Notes: generated by a model not told the origin, from the letters alone. Positions 32,124 through 41,100 are shown, numbered from the stretch's first letter. The stretch is DNA of 64,000 nucleotides from Prorocentrum cordatum (GCA_963575745.1 CAUYUJ010004014.1:495707-559706), one strand, 5' to 3'. Numbers and translations are program-made.

Positions 32124-32284
32124 CGCGCAGAAGGGGGGTGGGGGGAGGGGGGAGGGTTTTTTAGAAGCACCCTTGTTTCTTAGAAGGCGCGGGCCTAATC
32201 TATAGATGTATGGCCGGCGCCTTCTAAGAAGCAACCTCCTTCTAAGAAGCCCTCCCCCCTCCCTCCACCCCTTTTTGCGCACCG
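32124..32284. mobile_element. Foldback element in the palindrome spacer
   Basis: GGGGGAGGG, TTTTTTAGAAGCA and TTTCTTAGAAGGCGCGGGCC (to about 32194) are inverted at 32212-32283. Arms are about 70 bp, with a short loop near TAATCTATAGATGTAT. Confidence 0.8.
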
Positions 32285-32665
32285 CACCGCCAACTTATAG
32301 AGCTGTCCAGGAGGCCAGAAAGGTCGCAGGCGACGCTCTTCTGGCGTTGCGCAAGAGCGGGCGACAGCCGGGAGGGGTGGAGAAAGGTGCACCTCTTGTG
32401 CACCTTGGGAGCCTCCTGGGGGCCTCCTGGGGCCTACAATGGGGACGAAAGGTGCACGTCTCTTCGCCCTCCTGGTTAACCCCCCCCCCGAGCAACGCTC
32501 TTTTCTGGGCGGGTCGCCAGAGGGTCCTCCGGGGATCGAAACCCCCCTCCGACACGGCTCACTAGCGCGCCGATTCGGCCCAAGATGGTCTCAAGATAGT
32601 CCCGGAGGCCCCCAAGACGCTCCAGGAAAACCCTGAATTGAACTTCTTAGAGATTTCAGAGTGGC
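32285..32665. other. Unique spacer sequence of the large palindrome
   Basis: Not duplicated in the window. Contains short direct repeats AAAGGTGCAC (32385, 32440) and CCTCCTGGGG. No gene. Confidence 0.5.
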
Positions 32666-34006
32666 ATAAAATTCGCCGGCCCAACGGGCCAGAGGCGTGC
32701 TAAGATCTCCGGTAATTGCTGAACAATATTTCTAGTTCGCGCGCGCGGGGCGGGCCCTGGGGGTCCCCGGACGAAAAGTACCCTGGCAAGGTCCCGGCAA
32801 GGTCCCGGCAAGGTCCTGGCAAGGTCCCTTTTCGGAGCCCAGGAGGGCTCCAAACGGTCCAAGAGAGGCCCGAGAAGCCCTCCAGACGGTCCAAGAGAGC
32901 CGGGAGACGCCGAAATATCACTCCCAAACGCCTGCGATGGCCTCAAGACGGCCCAACAGGCCTTCAAGACGCCCCAAGAGGTCCCTAAGCGGCGCCCCAA
33001 GAGGGCTCCCACAAGCAAAAATCGTCCCATTCCCTTAGGGAAACGTGCATTTTTAACATATCCGCCTCTTCGTCTTTCACACCTTTCAAGGCGGTCCAAG
33101 AGGCCCCCAAGATCACCCCAAGACGGCCCGAGAGACCCTCAAGACCGCTCAAAGACGGCCCAAGAGCGCTCCAAGAAGGCCCAAGAAACCCTCAAGAACT
33201 CTTTTTCGGAGCCCAGGAGGGCTCCAAATCGGTCCAAGAGGGGCCCGAGAAGCCCTCCAGACGGTCCAAGAGAGCCGGGAGACGCCGAAATATCACCCCC
33301 AAACGCCTACGATGGCCTCAAGACGGCCCAACAGGCCTTCAAGACGCCCCTAAGAGGTCCCTAAGCGGCGTCCCAAGAGGGCTCCCACTAGCAAAAATCG
33401 TCCCATTCCCAGAGGTCATTAACATATCCGCCTCTTCGTCTTTCACACCTTTCAAGGCGGTCCAAGAGGCCCCTAAGATCACCCCAAGACGGCCCGAGAG
33501 ACCCTCTAGACCGCTCAAAGACGGCCCAAGAGCGCTCCAAGAAGGCCCAAGAAACCCTCAAGAACTCTTTTTCGGAGCCCAGACAAATAGCAGGGGGCCT
33601 CCAGACGGTCCAAGAGAGCCGGGACGCCGAAATATCACCCCTCTGGCCTCAAGACGGCCCAGCAGGCCTTCAAGACGCCCCAAGACGTCCCTAAGCGGCG
33701 TCCCAAGAGGGCTCCCACAAGCAAAAATCGTCTCATTCCCTTAGGAAAGCGTGCATTTTTAACATAGCCGCCTCTTCGTCTCTCACACCTTTCAAGGCGG
33801 TCCAAGAGGCCTCCCAAAGTTCCCAAGAAGCTCCCACGAAGCTTCCAAGGGCTCCCAAGACCCCCCAAGACCCCGCGATGGCACAATACGGGCCGGCGGA
33901 ATGAGCGAAGCGATTCAATAAGAAATGTCCTGAGGTGTTGGAACGAGTTTCGCGTTCTCGCGTTTTTGGGCACCCAGTGCTCGAAGACAGCCCAAGAGGA
34001 CCCAAG

Positions 34007-34021
34007 ATCGCCTCACGACGG
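34007..34021 (+). repeat. Target-site duplication, 5' copy
   Basis: ATCGCCTCACGACGG directly precedes the LINE. The same 15 bases recur at 39400-39414 after the poly(A); the first A is shared with the tail, so the unambiguous duplication is 14-15 bp. The flanks diverge immediately outside it. Confidence 0.93.
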
Positions 34022-34043
34022 TCCGTAGCCATTTTGGCTCAAG
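34022..34043 (+). other. Dinoflagellate spliced-leader sequence (DinoSL) at the LINE 5' end
   Basis: The 22 bases begin TCCGTAGCC and end GGCTCAAG, matching the known dinoflagellate spliced leader (a D base, then CCGTAGCCATTTTGGCTCAA and G). The first base is immediately after the target-site duplication, so reverse transcription copied the RNA to its very 5' end. This is genomic, mRNA-derived SL, not an SL RNA gene: the sequence after it is element 5' UTR rather than the GT donor and Sm-site region of an SL RNA. Confidence 0.95.
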
Positions 34044-34058
34044 CCATTTTGGCTCAAG
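34044..34058 (+). other. Relict, 5'-truncated second spliced leader
   Basis: CCATTTTGGCTCAAG repeats the last 15 bases of the SL directly after the first copy. The truncation point is exactly after the internal AG of CCGTAG, the expected product if that AG served as the trans-splice acceptor when an SL-bearing copy was transcribed and spliced again. This pattern of stacked, AG-trimmed relict leaders is known for dinoflagellate retroposed genes. Confidence 0.92.
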
Positions 34059-34192
34059 TACGACATCTATCAAGCCAGCTGGGCAGGAGCAGCTTCTTCA
34101 GCTGGTCCAGAGGTGGTCTGCCCAGGCCAGGACTCAGCAGCTTGCACGCTTTTCTCTATTCCTTTCCTCCCTCCCACTGCACAGCGGCCGCC

Positions 34193-35314
34193 ATGCCTGC
34201 CGCCGACAGGTCCCGATCATCGGACTCGACGGGAAGCAGTGAATCCAGACGCAGGGACTCCTCGTCCCGCAGCCGCTCTGGCCGCTCGGACCCTGGCCGC
34301 TCCGTTGGCACCAAGAGCAAGCGCCCGAAGGCCTCCGACGGCGAGAAGCTCGACGAAGTGCTACGCGCGCTCCGAGGTTTCGGCTCGCAACTCTCCACGC
34401 AGTCCTACGACATTGGCCTCATCAAGAACCAGGTCGCTGCACAGACTGTTAGGTGTGATCAGCTCACGGTGAATATGACCACCCTCGAAGGCCAACAGTC
34501 CGCCATGTTCACCGACCTGAACGACCGCTTCACCACGCTCAAGAGTGAGGTCCACACGCAGATCACGAATGAGCTCCGCGCCCAGGAAGCCCGTACAGCC
34601 GTGCCTATCTTCGACATAGACGACGAACAGGGCGCTGAGGTTCACGCCAAAATTCAACAACAGATTGCCGAGATCAAGGCACAGTTACGCACTATTTCGA
34701 CAGCCCCCTCGGTCTCCAGCTCGGTCGAGGCGCAGCAGGACAACACTTGCACGCTGGTCGCGATCGGCTTCCCTCGCAAGATGCTCGCCCGCTCCCTGAA
34801 GACGATTGCCGACGCCATCAAGTCGCAGTACGCCCCGCAGGATGTCCAGGCTCGGATCACCGCCAAATGTTTTGACATGGCCAAGAAGATCACCTTCCAC
34901 TTCGAGAGCGCCTCAGACGCCACGAACTTCCTGACGAACTACAGTCGCGACGGGGTCTTTCGCCATCCTGACCCCCTCGCCCCGCAGAACATGCTCAATA
35001 TCAAGCTCAAGAGAGACCAGGACATCAAAGGCCGCCAGCTGTTCCTCTCCACGGGCAAAGCGCGCGCGCTCGTATCCAACCTGTTGGCTCCCAGGGGCAT
35101 AGAAGTTGGCAGCAATGGGTTGGGAGGGCTCGTATACGCCTTGAAGTCAGAGAATGAACCCATCGAGATTGCCCAGATCCAGGTCTCGGGTGACGACCTC
35201 GCGATTTCCGTCGAGCTCGACGCCGCTGGCCTGAGAGAGTTTGGGTTGGAGACCCAGGCTGCCGCCATCCGCGCTGCTGCGCTCGTGCCCATCAGGCGTC
35301 CCTTTCGACGCTGA
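34193..35314 (+). CDS. LINE ORF1 protein (RNA-binding, coiled-coil plus RRM-like), 373 aa
   Basis: The predicted role is binding the element RNA to form the retrotransposition particle. The start at 34193 is chosen because it sits in a strong GCCGCCATG context and begins the serine/arginine-rich segment; the frame stays open further upstream, but only through the SL and UTR. Residues 6-48 are Ser/Arg/Lys-rich. Residues about 50-170 are polar with heptad-like spacing, probably a coiled coil. Residues about 184-255 look like an RRM, with a strand TLVAIGF at 187-193 (RNP2-like) and KITFHFES at 232-239 (RNP1-like). A basic C-terminal part ends RRPFRR. Coiled coil, RRM and C-terminal domain is the L1-type ORF1 arrangement. 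It overlaps ORF2 by 74 nt in another frame. The domain calls are by eye; a structure prediction would settle the RRM. Confidence 0.85.
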   Translation: MPAADRSRSSDSTGSSESRRRDSSSRSRSGRSDPGRSVGTKSKRPKASDGEKLDEVLRALRGFGSQLSTQSYDIGLIKNQVAAQTVRCDQLTVNMTTLEGQQSAMFTDLNDRFTTLKSEVHTQITNELRAQEARTAVPIFDIDDEQGAEVHAKIQQQIAEIKAQLRTISTAPSVSSSVEAQQDNTCTLVAIGFPRKMLARSLKTIADAIKSQYAPQDVQARITAKCFDMAKKITFHFESASDATNFLTNYSRDGVFRHPDPLAPQNMLNIKLKRDQDIKGRQLFLSTGKARALVSNLLAPRGIEVGSNGLGGLVYALKSENEPIEIAQIQVSGDDLAISVELDAAGLREFGLETQAAAIRAAALVPIRRPFRR

Positions 35315-38300
35315 TTCTGACTGCACTTCGGGCGGCCAGGAGGCCACAGTGACACGCACACGGGGGGCGCGGTGCGAGCGGGGACTGCCCGGCGGTGCGC
35401 CGTTAGTGACCCTCGCACCGTTGCTCCCCGGCCCCGCGCACGGCGCGGAGAGTTCAACTCTGCCTCTGGCTGGATGGAACACAGTGACACGCACACCTCC
35501 ATCTTTTTCTTCGCACGAACGTGGTGAGGCCTTGTCTAATAGTCCTCCCTTTTCCCCCTCTCCCAATAGTCTTCCCTTTGTCCCGAAGGCTCCGCTTACC
35601 ATCTGTTCGTGGAATACACACGGTTTGTTCAGCTCTGTCAAACGTTCAGGATGGCGTGCCAGCGCACGCTACTCACTCCTCCTCTCGCTCCCTCGCAGAT
35701 TCGCTATCACGTGCTGCCAGGAAACACACGGACACATAGGAGATATCGGAGAGCTCCATCGCGAGCTGGGCTCGGCTTCCTCGGGCTGGTCGATTGGATC
35801 CTCGTTCTTCCCCGACTCTCAGCGTGAAGGAGGGGTCGTCACGATCATCAGTAGCGAGTTTAGTCAGCTGTTCGACACTATTACACATAATCCGATTATT
35901 ACTGGTCGTATTCTCCATAGTCGTCTCTCTGGTCTGAATGGGTCCATCAGTATATTCAACCTCCACCTCCCTAACACGAGTGACTCTGTTGCCACGTTCT
36001 CCCGCGCGCTGTCATTGCTTCGGTCTGAATTCCAGAAGTACCCGAACGATCATAGGATCTTGATTGGGGACTTTAACTTTGTGCCTGAGGAGGAGGGACG
36101 TATGCTGTATGACGGGTCGGGATGGAGAGCAGGTGATCGCGCTCAGGCCAGGCTTTTTCAACGACACTTTCCTCACCTCACTGAATTTTACCAAGAGCAG
36201 GACACTAGGCGGGAGGTCAGGGATGGGGTCATTACTCTTTCGGCACGTTTGGATCGGGCGTACACCTCCCTTCCTCAAGCCATCATACGTGACCTGGACA
36301 TACGCTGTGGCGTCCTGGGCAAGCTCAAAGCAAAAATGGCTAGCGATCACATCCCGATTTTCATCAATATCGAGCCCTTCAGGCCCCAAGATGGCCCCAA
36401 AAACATCCCGAAGTGGATCTCGAAGCACCCGGAGTTCCAACGGTTCCTGGAGGCCGCCATTGCAGATATGTCCACGGAGCTAGGTCCCTGGGAGCGCCTT
36501 GAGCAGCTCAAGGAATTGATGTTCGCCTCGGCCGCGCACGTGCGCGAGTTTGTCAAGCACGAGGTTGCCAACACACTCGAGCTTAAGCAGTATTGGGCCT
36601 TGCAGGCTCTTCGAGGATGGCGACTGGGCAAAGATTGGCTAATCCACCGTGCACTTAAATGCTACCCTACGTTACAGTCGCATTTTTGCCTCACCACGTT
36701 TCAGTGTATCCGCCTGGAGGGCCTCTGCAGTCTCATTCGCAGTATCCAGATGCAATTGATTGATGAGGAAGCACGGGAACTTGAACTAGCAGACCTCTCC
36801 CCTGAAGTCAAAGCCTCCAAGAAAAACCGAGTCAATCGAATGCAGGAGCTGTGGCGACGCTTTAAGAGTCGTACCTGTCTGACTGGCATATACGATGAGA
36901 ATGGTGTACCCTGCAGGTCTGTCGACCACTCCGCCGAGGTCCTTAAGTCTTATTGGTCTGCTGAGTTTTCCGCTCCTCCTCTGAACGTCGATGAATGGGC
37001 TGAGATTGATGCTTTCATCCAACCTATCCCTGAACCCCTTCCTCGAGCCTGGAAGCTTTCATACGGGGAATGGTATGACTATGTGAGGTCGCGGGTCCAC
37101 AGTATGCCGGGTGAAGATGGGTTGCCATACGGGGTCTGGAAGATTCCTGATGCGTCCCGTCTGTTATACGATGTCTATCTTACCCTCTTTACAGATGACG
37201 TTCACGAGCTGCCGACCCAAATGAGGCGGAGCCTCATGGTCTTCCTACCGAAGGGCACAGAACCTCGGGATAAGCATGATGATGTTCTTCGACACCCTAG
37301 CTGCACGCGCCCGCTCAGCATGTCAAATACAGATGTGAAGATCTTAGCTGGTGCCATGTCTTGCTCGTTAGCCGCCAACACCAGCAGCTTGATCTCGCCC
37401 GAACAGAAGTGCGTTGCTGGCAGGGATATGCTCACTAATGTTGTGGAGGCGGAGGGTTGGGGGTTGGAACAACACGTCCTCGACAGAAAGAACTCTTGCC
37501 TCTTCCTCACAGACTTTTGCGCCGCGTTCCCTTCGCTGGCGATCCCGTGGATGCTGCACGTGCTGGTCACTATGAAGGTATGCCCTTATGTTTGCAAGTT
37601 TTTCAGCCTTCTCTACATGTCTAATATAGCCATCATCTGCCTGGGTGGAAGGATCCATGGAGAGTTCATCATGTCGAGTGGGGTCAAACAGGGCTGCCCG
37701 AGTAGTATGCTTCTTTTTGTACTTGCTGCAGACCCTCTGCTTCGTTGGGTTCGTTTCAAGGCGTCGGCGCACATCGACAGGACTTTCGCCTACGCCGACG
37801 ATTTCTGCTTTGGTCTCAGAGACGTTTTCCGCTCCCTGGGCCCCCTCCTCGCCCTGCTGACTCGGCTCGAAAAGATTGCGGGACTCAGGCTTAACTTCAA
37901 AAAGTGTCAGATCCTGGTCGTGGGCCCCCTTGATGTGAACCTCCTGAGGGACTCGGTTCGGTTGCTTGTGGGTGAGTTCAAAAAGATCCAGGTCTTAGAG
38001 GTTGTCAAATACTTAGGTATCTATATCGGCCGTGGTGCCGAGATGGTTGCGTGGTGCGAGGCCGCCCCAAAGTTTCGTCGCCGTGTCGGGATCACCAGAC
38101 AGCTGGGCCTCGGTCTCACACGTTCGGCGCTGGCCTTCAAAGTCATGTGTGTCCCCATCTTGTCCTTCACTCTACAACTACATCCTGTATCCCCTGCTCT
38201 TCTTCACATGTATAAGGAGGCGGTCATGTACCTCACTGCGGGGCCACGAAACTCACTCTCATACGACTTATGTACGCAGTTATCTAGCTTCCATCTTCCT

Positions 38301-39293
38301 GTGGAATTTCAGGACCTTCAGACTCTTGCCCGTGCAACGTGCCTTCGCTATGTTATTCGCAGCAGCACTTTCAGTATCACGTTGTCGAGGCTGGAGGCCC
38401 TGCGAGATGAACGTGAAAGTATCTTCGTTCGGTTTTGCAGTGGATGGTGGAATTCATCTTTCCTTGCATATATGCGCCGGCTGTATGAGTGGTATTTCAG
38501 TCTGCCTCGCACTCCGTCGAGTCCATCTCCCCCTACTATCTTAGCACGCATCCCATCTGAACACAAAAAGCTTCAACATTTACTTTATGGTATGCTCTGG
38601 GCCAACACGTCGCGTCGAGAACACCCACACAGTATTCTACAGCGTCGTATTCAAAAATGGTTTCCCCTAGTACAGCGTGAGATGGTTGACAGGTTTTTCA
38701 TCAATGCCCACTACGTGATTCAGAAAACACAGCCGTATATGATAGTGTCGCTCCTCAGATTCCTCTCGAGATCAGTCTGTACTTCGACCCGATTTCATTC
38801 GGCGGCGAAAGGCTGCCTCCTGGGGTGCCCACACGCGCAAGGTCGTGACCTTGACTCAGTTGCTCACTATGCTCGCTGCCCCCGTCTCTTTCATCTATTT
38901 CATTGTTGGCTTGGACACCTTCTTCCACCGTCGTCGTCGATTCCTGAGGGGTTTCCCTGGCTCTTCCCCGCACTCCTTCTTTCACCCTCACCACGTTCGT
39001 CTAATGTTCTCTTTGCCGCCTGTATCGATGCGTTCCTCGCTGCCCATTCCGCCTGGCGCAAGGGCACCCCAGGAACCCCAGCTGAACACTTCGAAGCTCG
39101 GCTGCGAGTTACTGCTCGCCGCCACCCTTTCCTTTCACGAGCGTGGAGTCAACAGGCCGCTGTGCAGTTCTCTAGTTCCTCCTCCTCCTCTCCCCGTGTG
39201 CGTGTCACCGCTGCTGCTGCTGAGGGATCTCAGCCTGGGCGGGCCACTACAGGCCGCGGAAGGTGGCTTGAAGTGCCCGAAGTGGGGTCTTGA
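35241..39293 (+). CDS. LINE ORF2 polyprotein: AP endonuclease plus reverse transcriptase plus CCHC, 1350 aa
   Basis: Nicks target DNA and reverse-transcribes the element RNA. An apurinic-endonuclease-like domain spans about residues 119-378: SWNTHG at 123-128, QETHG at 160-164, GDFN at 276-279, RLDRAY at 336-341 and SDH at 368-370, all expected catalytic positions present. The reverse transcriptase spans about 620-930: motif A LTDFCAAF (Asp758), motif B SGVKQGCPSS at 813-822, motif C FAYADD at 849-854, motif D GLRLNFKKCQ at 881-890 and motif E KYLGIYI at 923-929. A CX3CX12HX3C motif lies at 1192-1213, as in many LINE ORF2 C termini. No RNase H is evident. The first ~115 residues are low in constraint and overlap ORF1, so true initiation may be by frameshift or reinitiation and further in. 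No frameshift or stop interrupts the frame, so the protein may be active. Confidence 0.95.
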   Translation: MGWRPRLPPSALLRSCPSGVPFDADSDCTSGGQEATVTRTRGARCERGLPGGAPLVTLAPLLPGPAHGAESSTLPLAGWNTVTRTPPSFSSHERGEALSNSPPFSPSPNSLPFVPKAPLTICSWNTHGLFSSVKRSGWRASARYSLLLSLPRRFAITCCQETHGHIGDIGELHRELGSASSGWSIGSSFFPDSQREGGVVTIISSEFSQLFDTITHNPIITGRILHSRLSGLNGSISIFNLHLPNTSDSVATFSRALSLLRSEFQKYPNDHRILIGDFNFVPEEEGRMLYDGSGWRAGDRAQARLFQRHFPHLTEFYQEQDTRREVRDGVITLSARLDRAYTSLPQAIIRDLDIRCGVLGKLKAKMASDHIPIFINIEPFRPQDGPKNIPKWISKHPEFQRFLEAAIADMSTELGPWERLEQLKELMFASAAHVREFVKHEVANTLELKQYWALQALRGWRLGKDWLIHRALKCYPTLQSHFCLTTFQCIRLEGLCSLIRSIQMQLIDEEARELELADLSPEVKASKKNRVNRMQELWRRFKSRTCLTGIYDENGVPCRSVDHSAEVLKSYWSAEFSAPPLNVDEWAEIDAFIQPIPEPLPRAWKLSYGEWYDYVRSRVHSMPGEDGLPYGVWKIPDASRLLYDVYLTLFTDDVHELPTQMRRSLMVFLPKGTEPRDKHDDVLRHPSCTRPLSMSNTDVKILAGAMSCSLAANTSSLISPEQKCVAGRDMLTNVVEAEGWGLEQHVLDRKNSCLFLTDFCAAFPSLAIPWMLHVLVTMKVCPYVCKFFSLLYMSNIAIICLGGRIHGEFIMSSGVKQGCPSSMLLFVLAADPLLRWVRFKASAHIDRTFAYADDFCFGLRDVFRSLGPLLALLTRLEKIAGLRLNFKKCQILVVGPLDVNLLRDSVRLLVGEFKKIQVLEVVKYLGIYIGRGAEMVAWCEAAPKFRRRVGITRQLGLGLTRSALAFKVMCVPILSFTLQLHPVSPALLHMYKEAVMYLTAGPRNSLSYDLCTQLSSFHLPVEFQDLQTLARATCLRYVIRSSTFSITLSRLEALRDERESIFVRFCSGWWNSSFLAYMRRLYEWYFSLPRTPSSPSPPTILARIPSEHKKLQHLLYGMLWANTSRREHPHSILQRRIQKWFPLVQREMVDRFFINAHYVIQKTQPYMIVSLLRFLSRSVCTSTRFHSAAKGCLLGCPHAQGRDLDSVAHYARCPRLFHLFHCWLGHLLPPSSSIPEGFPWLFPALLLSPSPRSSNVLFAACIDAFLAAHSAWRKGTPGTPAEHFEARLRVTARRHPFLSRAWSQQAAVQFSSSSSSSPRVRVTAAAAEGSQPGRATTGRGRWLEVPEVGS

Positions 39294-39310
39294 GGCACAG
39301 TGCCCTCAAG
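39289..39310 (+). promoter_or_regulatory. 3'-terminal stem-loop of the LINE RNA
   Basis: CTTGAGGCA pairs with TGCCCTCAAG (one bulged C) around a 3-nt loop. The stem spans the ORF2 stop codon and lies 32 nt before the poly(A). Some LINE reverse transcriptases recognise such 3' hairpins; that role here is inference. Confidence 0.5.
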
Positions 39311-39338
39311 CATCGCAAAGAAGTTCAGGGGCTGATAG

Positions 39339-39342
<4 letters not shown>

Positions 39343-39400
<58 letters not shown>
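39343..39400 (+). other. Poly(A) tail of the LINE, 58 A
   Basis: An uninterrupted run of A following the short 3' UTR and immediately followed by the target-site duplication. Purity and length suggest recent insertion, although homopolymer length in an assembly can be inexact. Confidence 0.95.
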
Positions 39401-39402
<2 letters not shown>

Positions 39403-39414
39403 GCCTCACGACGG
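39400..39414 (+). repeat. Target-site duplication, 3' copy
   Basis: Second copy of ATCGCCTCACGACGG, abutting the poly(A) tail. It marks the 3' boundary of the LINE and shows that this is an integrated copy, not an assembly join. Confidence 0.93.
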
Positions 39415-39980
39415 CCCACGACTCCTCCTTCCTCCAGCCCTTCCTCCTCCTACCTCCTCCTATTCCTCCATTTCCTCTATTCATGCCTTCCTCCTCCTCC
39501 TCCTCCTCCTCCTCCTCCTCCTCCTCCTCCTCCTCCTCCTCCTCCGCTTCCCTCCTCCTCCGCCTCCTCCCCTCCTACTCCCCCATATCCCCGTTCCGCC
39601 CTCGGCGCCTTGGAGCCAGCCCTTAGCCTGAGCGAGGCGGGTCTGCTGCATATAAAATCATTCCCCACCCCCCGCCCTTGGAAGACGAGGGTAAAGACCA
39701 AACAACGAATCGATCAGCGATGTTTGACGACGACGACGACGACAATGCTTCTGTCAGCAAGGGTCGGCGCGATCGCGTGAACATCTGAGGCTTACCACTG
39801 GCCAGCGCTCGTTGGTCCTCTCTCCTCGTATCATCCCTCCCCGCCTTCCTCGTCCACACCTTGTCCTAATGAACAATTCCTCCCTCTCGCACCCCCAGAC
39901 TGGGTGCTAGGGCAGGCCAAGGCTTGAGACTTCGTCACCATGCATGATCCTGCAGCTTGCAGCTTGACGGACTGAGGGCG
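39415..39980. repeat. (TCC)n-rich sequence and unique DNA after the LINE
   Basis: TCC array at 39488-39545. The rest is unique with a short ACGACGACGACGAC run at 39729-39743. No gene. Confidence 0.75.
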
Positions 39981-39994
39981 GATGGCTTTCAACA

Positions 39995-40600
39995 GGTGGT
40001 TCTCGCCAGTGCCGCACACGTGCGTTTTGAGAATTCGCAATAGTTTCAGGGGTGGAGGATGGGCCATTTGCAAAATGTGATTCTCGTCTCAGCGCCGCGC
40101 ACATGCGTTCAAAATTGCCGCAGCTTCAAGGACGGAGGACGGGTCGTATTCAAAATGTGGCCCTCGTGTTAGTGCCGCGCACATGTGTTTCAACAACTTG
40201 CGCCAGCTGCCAATGTGAAAGTCGGGCCGTTTTCAAATGTGGATCTCACTTTAGCGCCGTGCATGTTCGTCTCAGTTTGCAACAGCGTCAAGGATGAAGG
40301 GCGGGTCATTTTCAACATGTTGCTCTCGCTTTTGCGCCGCACACATTCGTTCGAAAAACTTGCACCAGCCTCAACGATGGAAGTCGGGCCGTTTTCAAAA
40401 TGTCGCCCCCTCTGCTCGTCTCACATGTTTTCAATAGCCTCAAGATGAAAGTCGGGCCGTTTCCAAAATGTGACCCTCGCTCTAAGCGCCGCGTAGATTC
40501 GTTGTAAACGCTTGCAACAGCTTCAAGAATGGAGGGCGGGTCGTTTTTAAATGTGGTGTTCGCCTTAGCGCTGCTCGCATCTGGTTTGAAGAATTGCAGT
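39995..40600 (+). repeat. Tandem repeat of about 80 bp, 7-8 diverged units
   Basis: GCCGCGCACATGCGTT-like motif near 40009, 40091, 40171, 40251, 40333, 40486 and 40567, each followed by CAGCTTCAAGG, GGGTCGTTTTCAAAATGTG and CTCGCTTTAGC. Heavily mutated but phased at about 80 bp. Confidence 0.85.
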
Positions 40601-40979
40601 TGGTTGAAGTGTTCGTATGGTTGAAGTCGAAGAACTGGCGTTCTGGCACGATTTCGGATTGTCAGGACGCAATAGTCAAGTTGATTTGCGGCGCTGAAGA
40701 CCCAGGAATCGCGTGCAGGCACGCGTTGGGACCATCTGGATGCAATAGTCACTCTGATTCGCGGCGTGGAAGTCCCAAGAATTGTGTCCTGGCGCGATGG
40801 GGGATTATCAGACGGGTGTCTTCCAATGGAGCACCCCCCCCAATGAAATACATTATTGTAGGGATTCATGCGGAGGGAACTTGGACGGAGGGTTTGTTTC
40901 AGCGCCTTTGGTGCGTCTTGCATGTGCACCGGTCCTCTTTCCCTTCTCCACCGCGTCACCCTCCTGCCCCTCCTCTCCG

Positions 40980-41100
40980 CCTCCTCCTCCTCCTCCTCCT
41001 CCTCCTCCTCCTCCTCCTCCTCCTTCTCCTCCTCCTCCTCCTCCTCCGCCTTCTCCTCCTCCTCCTCCTCCTCCTCCTCCTCCTCCTCCCCTCCTCCGTC
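40980..41100 (+). repeat. (TCC)n array
   Basis: About 38 TCC/CTC units with few interruptions. Confidence 0.93.

Larger units (their letters stand above)
30466..33922. repeat. Large inverted repeat (interrupted palindrome), about 3.4 kb
   Basis: Left arm 30466-32117, right arm 32670-33922, spacer 552 bp. Outer boundaries: CTTATTGAATCGCTTCGCTC against GAGCGAAGCGATTCAATAAG. Inner boundaries: CCCGTTGGGCCGGCGAATT against its complement. Each arm carries three copies of a 375-bp unit. The right arm lacks about 390 bp present in the left (roughly 30575-30960), with GGCCTC at both ends of the gap, and its units are shortened (offsets 366 and 340). Confidence 0.9.
34007..39414 (+). mobile_element. 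Full-length LINE retrotransposon with spliced leader, two ORFs, poly(A) and target-site duplication
   Basis: A complete non-LTR retrotransposon. Order: 15-bp target-site copy (34007-34021), DinoSL (34022-34043), truncated second SL (34044-34058), 5' UTR, ORF1 (34193-35314), ORF2 (35241-39293), 49-nt 3' UTR, 58-nt poly(A) (39343-39400) and the second target-site copy (39400-39414). Both ORFs are uninterrupted and the A tract is pure, so the insertion is probably young (inference). The 5' end is not truncated, which is uncommon for LINE insertions. The target is the end of a degenerate CCAAGA-rich minisatellite, just past the right arm of the large inverted repeat. Seen directly: ORFs, motifs, tail, duplication. 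Known: such insertions arise by target-primed reverse transcription. Clade assignment would need a phylogeny of the reverse transcriptase. Confidence 0.95.
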
